Assembly: GCA_030603465.1 (NCBI GenBank)
Contig: JAUVXT010000027.1
Coordinates: 1 to 16,006, forward strand
Reading direction: 5' to 3'
Source of the DNA: Deltaproteobacteria bacterium
GTDB taxonomy: Bacteria; Desulfobacterota; Syntrophia; Syntrophales; UBA2210
Length of the DNA stretch: 16,006 bases
Below are positions 13,437 through 16,006 of the stretch, one piece after another. Positions within the stretch are counted from its first letter, which is position 1; each line of letters starts with the position of its first letter. A program made the translations under genes and the position numbers. The notes under the pieces are model-generated. The model did not search any database. It was given only the letters and a program-made list of their open reading frames with translations, and had not been told where the DNA came from.

Positions 13437-15004
13437 AATTCCAGATGCGAAGACATAACAAGATACAGATATTTTCCTCCATTATAGTCCTGTGCCTAGT
13501 TTCGATACTCTTTTTACCGGCACAAAGTTCCGCCGGGACCTTGAATTCAAAGGAACCTGTCCCTCTTGTGGGAGGTAAAGACAAAGCATCCCCTGATATT
13601 GCTTCGGAAAAGGGTCCTCTAAAAATATCGGTGCAGGGGGCCATTATGATGGCCCTCGACAATAACCGTTCACTGAGAGTTGAGAAACTGACACCGGAAA
13701 TTAAAAAAACGCTGGAAGATCAGGAAAATGCCGTCTTCAGCCCGGTTATTGGCGGTGACGTATCCGTTACTCAGGAAAAGGCAAAAACGCAATCGAGATC
13801 GGCAAGGGAAATCGAAAGCGGCGACACAGACACCGAGGTGAACGTTTCGCGATTTTATCCTACCGGCACAGATGTGGAGGTCAATCTTTCGTCACAATTG
13901 TCATGGTCCGACCTCTACAGCGACTTTAATTCTACACGCCTCGGGGTAAGTGTAACTCAATCGCTTTTAAGGGGGAGAGACCTCGACTATAATCTCGCGA
14001 AGATACGCCAGGCCCGCCTTAACACACGCATGTCCCGGTACGAAGTGCGCGGCTTCTCCGAGTCTCTCGTTGCCGACATAGAGAATACATACTGGGACTA
14101 CGCCCTGGCAAAGCGCCAGATTGAAATATATACCGAATCATTAAGGCTTGCCGAGAGACAGAAAAACGAAATAAATGAGATGATAAAGTTCGGGAAACTT
14201 CCCGAATCGGAACTTGTGGCGGCAATGGCGGAGATAGCCATGAGGCGGGAAGGCCTTATAAATGCCCGGAGTACCCTGGAAAAAACAAAACTGAAGCTAT
14301 TAAGACTCCTCAACCCCCCTGACAAAAACATCTGGGGAAAAAATGTAACCCTCACCGATCAGCCGGTGGTACCCGATGCGAAGATGGACACAGTTGATAC
14401 ACATGTCGCCCTGGCTTTGGCCAGACGTCCCGATATCAATCAGGCACAATTAAAGATCGATAGCGGTGACATAGAAATTGCGCGGACGAAAAACGGCATC
14501 CTGCCCAAAATGGATCTCTTTATTACACTCGGTAAGACGGGGTACTCGGATTCCTTCGGCAGTTCCCTTCGCGATCTTGATGAAAATTCTTATGACGCCT
14601 ACGCGGGCATTACCTTCGAATACCCCTTTTCAAACAAGGCTGCAAAGGCCCGTCACCGGAATGCCGCCCTCACCAAAGAGCAGTCGGAAGCGGCGATGGA
14701 AAATCTGAAGCAGCTCGCGGAAGTGGATGTCCGTTCCGCCTATATAGAGGTCGAAAGAGCAAAGAAACAGATAGAGGCAACAGAGGCGACATATACACTC
14801 CAGAAAGAAAAATTGCGAATAGAGACGGAAAAGTTTCGATTCGGAAAATCGACCACACTCCTCGTCGCCCAAGCCCAGCGCGATCTCCTGGCAAGCCGTA
14901 TCTCGCAAACCCAGACGATTGTAACCTATCTCAAATCCTTTGTTGATCTCTACCGGCTTGAAGGATCGCTCTTGGAGCGAAGAGGGATTTCTTTGATCGA
15001 TTAA
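13433..15004 (+). CDS. TolC-family outer membrane efflux protein
   Basis: The protein has 523 residues with a Sec signal peptide: basic M-K-F-Q-M-R-R-H-N-K, a hydrophobic core at ~12-28, and a likely signal peptidase site near A-Q-S-S-A-G (~30-35). The mature part has the twofold OEP layout. The first repeat includes A-I-M-M-A-L-D-N-N-R-S-L-R-V and V-T-Q-S-L-L-R-G-R-D; the second includes H-V-A-L-A-L-A-R-R-P-D-I-N-Q-A and later K-F-R-F-G-K-S-T-T-L-L-V-A-Q-A-Q-R-D-L-L. Long coiled-coil helices lie around 175-290 and 395-500. These trimers form the outer membrane exit duct. Its ATG overlaps the permease stop (ATGA) with AGGA just ahead, so it is translationally coupled. With the two upstream genes it completes a tripartite pump. 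Confidence 0.93.
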   Translation: MKFQMRRHNKIQIFSSIIVLCLVSILFLPAQSSAGTLNSKEPVPLVGGKDKASPDIASEKGPLKISVQGAIMMALDNNRSLRVEKLTPEIKKTLEDQENAVFSPVIGGDVSVTQEKAKTQSRSAREIESGDTDTEVNVSRFYPTGTDVEVNLSSQLSWSDLYSDFNSTRLGVSVTQSLLRGRDLDYNLAKIRQARLNTRMSRYEVRGFSESLVADIENTYWDYALAKRQIEIYTESLRLAERQKNEINEMIKFGKLPESELVAAMAEIAMRREGLINARSTLEKTKLKLLRLLNPPDKNIWGKNVTLTDQPVVPDAKMDTVDTHVALALARRPDINQAQLKIDSGDIEIARTKNGILPKMDLFITLGKTGYSDSFGSSLRDLDENSYDAYAGITFEYPFSNKAAKARHRNAALTKEQSEAAMENLKQLAEVDVRSAYIEVERAKKQIEATEATYTLQKEKLRIETEKFRFGKSTTLLVAQAQRDLLASRISQTQTIVTYLKSFVDLYRLEGSLLERRGISLID

Positions 15005-15037
15005 AAGAGGGCATATTTTTCAGACCTGAGCAGAATC

Positions 15038-15092
15038 GGCCTGTTCGGGGAACAGGCCCTACTGTATGTAGGGGCCGATGCCCTCATCGGCC
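15038..15092. repeat. Two adjacent perfect hairpins after the efflux operon
   Basis: GGCCTGTTC-GGG-GAACAGGCC (15038-15058) is followed by GGCCGATG-CCCT-CATCGGCC (15073-15092). Both stems are perfect. The second is followed by TTAATAAA rather than a T-run. They probably help protect or end the efflux mRNA, and may be a dispersed GTAGGGGCCGATG-type repeat. Confidence 0.65.
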
Positions 15093-15134
15093 TTAATAAA
15101 ACATGCAAGGAACAGGGAGAATAGTAAGTGAATT

Positions 15135-15584
15135 ATGAAAGCACGGTATAAGCACACAAATATCATAGCGAAAGACTGGGAGCGACTGGCGCGGTTTTAC
15201 GAAGATGTCTTCGGGTGTAAACGGGTGCCGCCGGAACGTCATCTTTCGGGTGCGTGGCTTGAGAAAGGAACGGGGGTGACAGACGCCCGGTTCTCCGGAG
15301 TTCATCTTGCCCTGCCGGGCTGCGAAAAACAGGGAACTACGCTTGAAATCTACCGGTATTCTCAGAACGTGGACAAACCCTCCCCCGCTGCAAATAGAGA
15401 GGGCTTCGGCCACATCGCGTTCGAGGTTGAAGACGTGGCAACTGCCCTCGATATGGTGCGACAGCACGGGGGCGGCGCTGTCGGAAAAGTGGTATCACGG
15501 GAAGTGACCGGCGTGGGAGTCATCACATTCGTCTACGCAACCGATCCCGAGGGAAACATTATCGAACTTCAGAGTTGGAAATAG
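15135..15584 (+). CDS. VOC-superfamily (glyoxalase/bleomycin resistance-like) metalloprotein
   Basis: This 149-residue single-chain protein has two beta-alpha-beta-beta-beta modules. The four metal ligands expected of active VOC enzymes are all present at H7 (Y-K-H-T-N-I), E71 (T-L-E-I-Y), H93 (G-F-G-H-I-A-F) and E144 (N-I-I-E-L-Q). D137-P-E-G-N is the conserved turn before the last strand. The family includes glyoxalase I, methylmalonyl-CoA epimerase, dioxygenases and resistance proteins. The E-I-Y-R-Y and D-P-E-G-N-I-I-E-L-Q pattern is generic, so the reaction is not assigned. The upstream site is weak (GGGAGAATAGTAAG). It is not in the efflux operon, being separated from it by two hairpins. 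Confidence 0.9.
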   Translation: MKARYKHTNIIAKDWERLARFYEDVFGCKRVPPERHLSGAWLEKGTGVTDARFSGVHLALPGCEKQGTTLEIYRYSQNVDKPSPAANREGFGHIAFEVEDVATALDMVRQHGGGAVGKVVSREVTGVGVITFVYATDPEGNIIELQSWK

Positions 15585-15589
15585 ATTCT

Positions 15590-15617
15590 TTGAAAGGAAC
15601 AACTTGCGTGTTATAAT
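15590..15617 (+). promoter_or_regulatory. Sigma70-type promoter of the OsmC-like gene
   Basis: TTGAAA (15590-15595) and a perfect TATAAT (15612-15617) are separated by 16 bases. They lie just after the VOC stop and about 100 bases before the OsmC-like start, so that gene probably has its own transcript starting near 15624. Confidence 0.6.
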
Positions 15618-15718
15618 TGCAGCGAGAATGCGCCGACATGGGCAGTACACAAAGTAACTTTTTAATTTTCAGCAACAAATTACAGCACAATTTCAATTTG
15701 AAATATGAGGAGGTTATT

Positions 15719-16006
15719 ATGTCAAAAATAGTTCATACCTCGCGTATCACGATCAATCGTGAAGATGGACCGACCAGGAAGGCCCTCATAGAGGGTTTCT
15801 CTGAGCCTGTTTTTTACGGCGTCCACGGCGGCATCAAAAAATTCTATGGCCTGGAACCCCGAAAGGAGCATGCCGCCACCCTCGATCACATTATCGGCGG
15901 AGTTGGCGGGTGAATGATGGGAACACTGGCCAAGGTACTGGCCGGAAAAAATATCGAAACCACCAAAGACAGATATCACGCGGAGGTTGAAGGAATTATT
16001 GAGGAT
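15719..16006 (+). CDS. OsmC-like protein, predicted selenoprotein with in-frame UGA at codon 65 (3' end outside the window)
   Basis: ATG 15719 has an ideal GAGGAGG 7 bases upstream. The frame reads 64 codons to TGA at 15911-15913 and continues uninterrupted for 31 more codons to the window end. Around the TGA the protein reads H-A-A-T-L-D-H-I-I-G-G-V-G-G, then TGA, then M-M-G-T-L-A-K-V-L-A-G-K-N-I. In OsmC/Ohr-type proteins this helix carries the conserved reactive Cys, followed by x-x-G-T-L. The continuation D-R-Y-H-A-E-V-E-G-I-I-E-D also looks like the OsmC strand region. TGA therefore stands exactly where Cys is expected, and a SECIS-like hairpin follows. OsmC-family enzymes are thiol peroxidases against organic peroxides; selenocysteine would act as the peroxidatic residue. 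A plain nonsense mutation is the alternative. OsmC-like selenoproteins have been reported from marine metagenomes. Confidence 0.8.
15911..15945 (+). promoter_or_regulatory. Candidate bacterial SECIS element (UGA plus hairpin)
   Basis: Directly after TGA (15911-15913), CTGGCCA (15926-15932) pairs with TGGCCGG (15939-15945) through seven base pairs, one of them a G·U, closing a hexaloop AGGTAC. The GGU in the loop begins 20 bases after the UGA. In the E. coli fdhF SECIS a G-G-U in the apical loop lies 18 bases after the UGA and is what SelB recognises. The spacing, loop and stem length all fit. Confidence 0.7.

Noticed and set aside
15617..15718. Upstream extension of the OsmC-like gene from 15617
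   Set aside because: The ideal GAGGAGG just before ATG 15719 and the start of homology show the true start; the upstream part has the promoter -10 and non-coding look.

Overview
The window looks like the chromosome of an anaerobic, deltaproteobacterial-type organism (Desulfobacterota or a relative). This is inferred from four things: a fused peroxisomal-type hydratase-dehydrogenase-SCP2 enzyme, many hairpin-type intergenic repeats, Gram-negative envelope genes (bamD, an RND pump with a TolC-type partner), and a probable selenocysteine-containing OsmC-like protein. Species cannot be read from the sequence.

Layout. 1-806 (minus): the first 129 codons of mutS, overlapped at its start by the end of a four-helix phage-holin-like membrane protein. 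807-1398: no intact gene; it holds a decayed fragment of an AAA-type kinase domain and a hairpin repeat. 1399-2414 (minus): thioredoxin followed by the outer-membrane assembly lipoprotein bamD, 2 bases apart. 2415-2648: an AT-rich divergent control region with palindromes. 2649-3359 (plus): an MTAP/PNP-type nucleoside phosphorylase. 3360-3591: interspersed inverted-repeat elements between convergent genes. 3592-5700 (minus): a 702-residue MaoC-type hydratase + SDR + SCP2 fusion. 5701-6170: a strong-looking promoter, a small transcript ending in a rho-independent terminator, and a near-perfect 30-bp palindrome.

6171-7458 is an AT-rich insert containing two unrelated plus-strand genes, each followed by an integron attC-like site of 57-59 bp. 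Both sites carry the same unpaired C in the left inner arm. I read this as a short gene-cassette array with no integrase in the window. 7459-9095 carries a 65-codon unknown gene and a PfkB-family nucleoside/sugar kinase, bracketed by copies of a CCCCGCCG-type hairpin repeat. 9144-15004 is a complete tripartite efflux operon: periplasmic adaptor, RND permease and TolC-family outer membrane protein, the last two joined by an ATGA overlap.

15135-15584 is a VOC/glyoxalase-fold protein with all four metal ligands. 15719 to the window end is an OsmC-like protein in which the conserved (peroxidatic-type) cysteine codon is TGA. That TGA is followed at the right distance by a hairpin whose loop contains GGU, like the bacterial SECIS of fdhF. 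The selenocysteine OsmC and the cassette array are the two most interesting observations.
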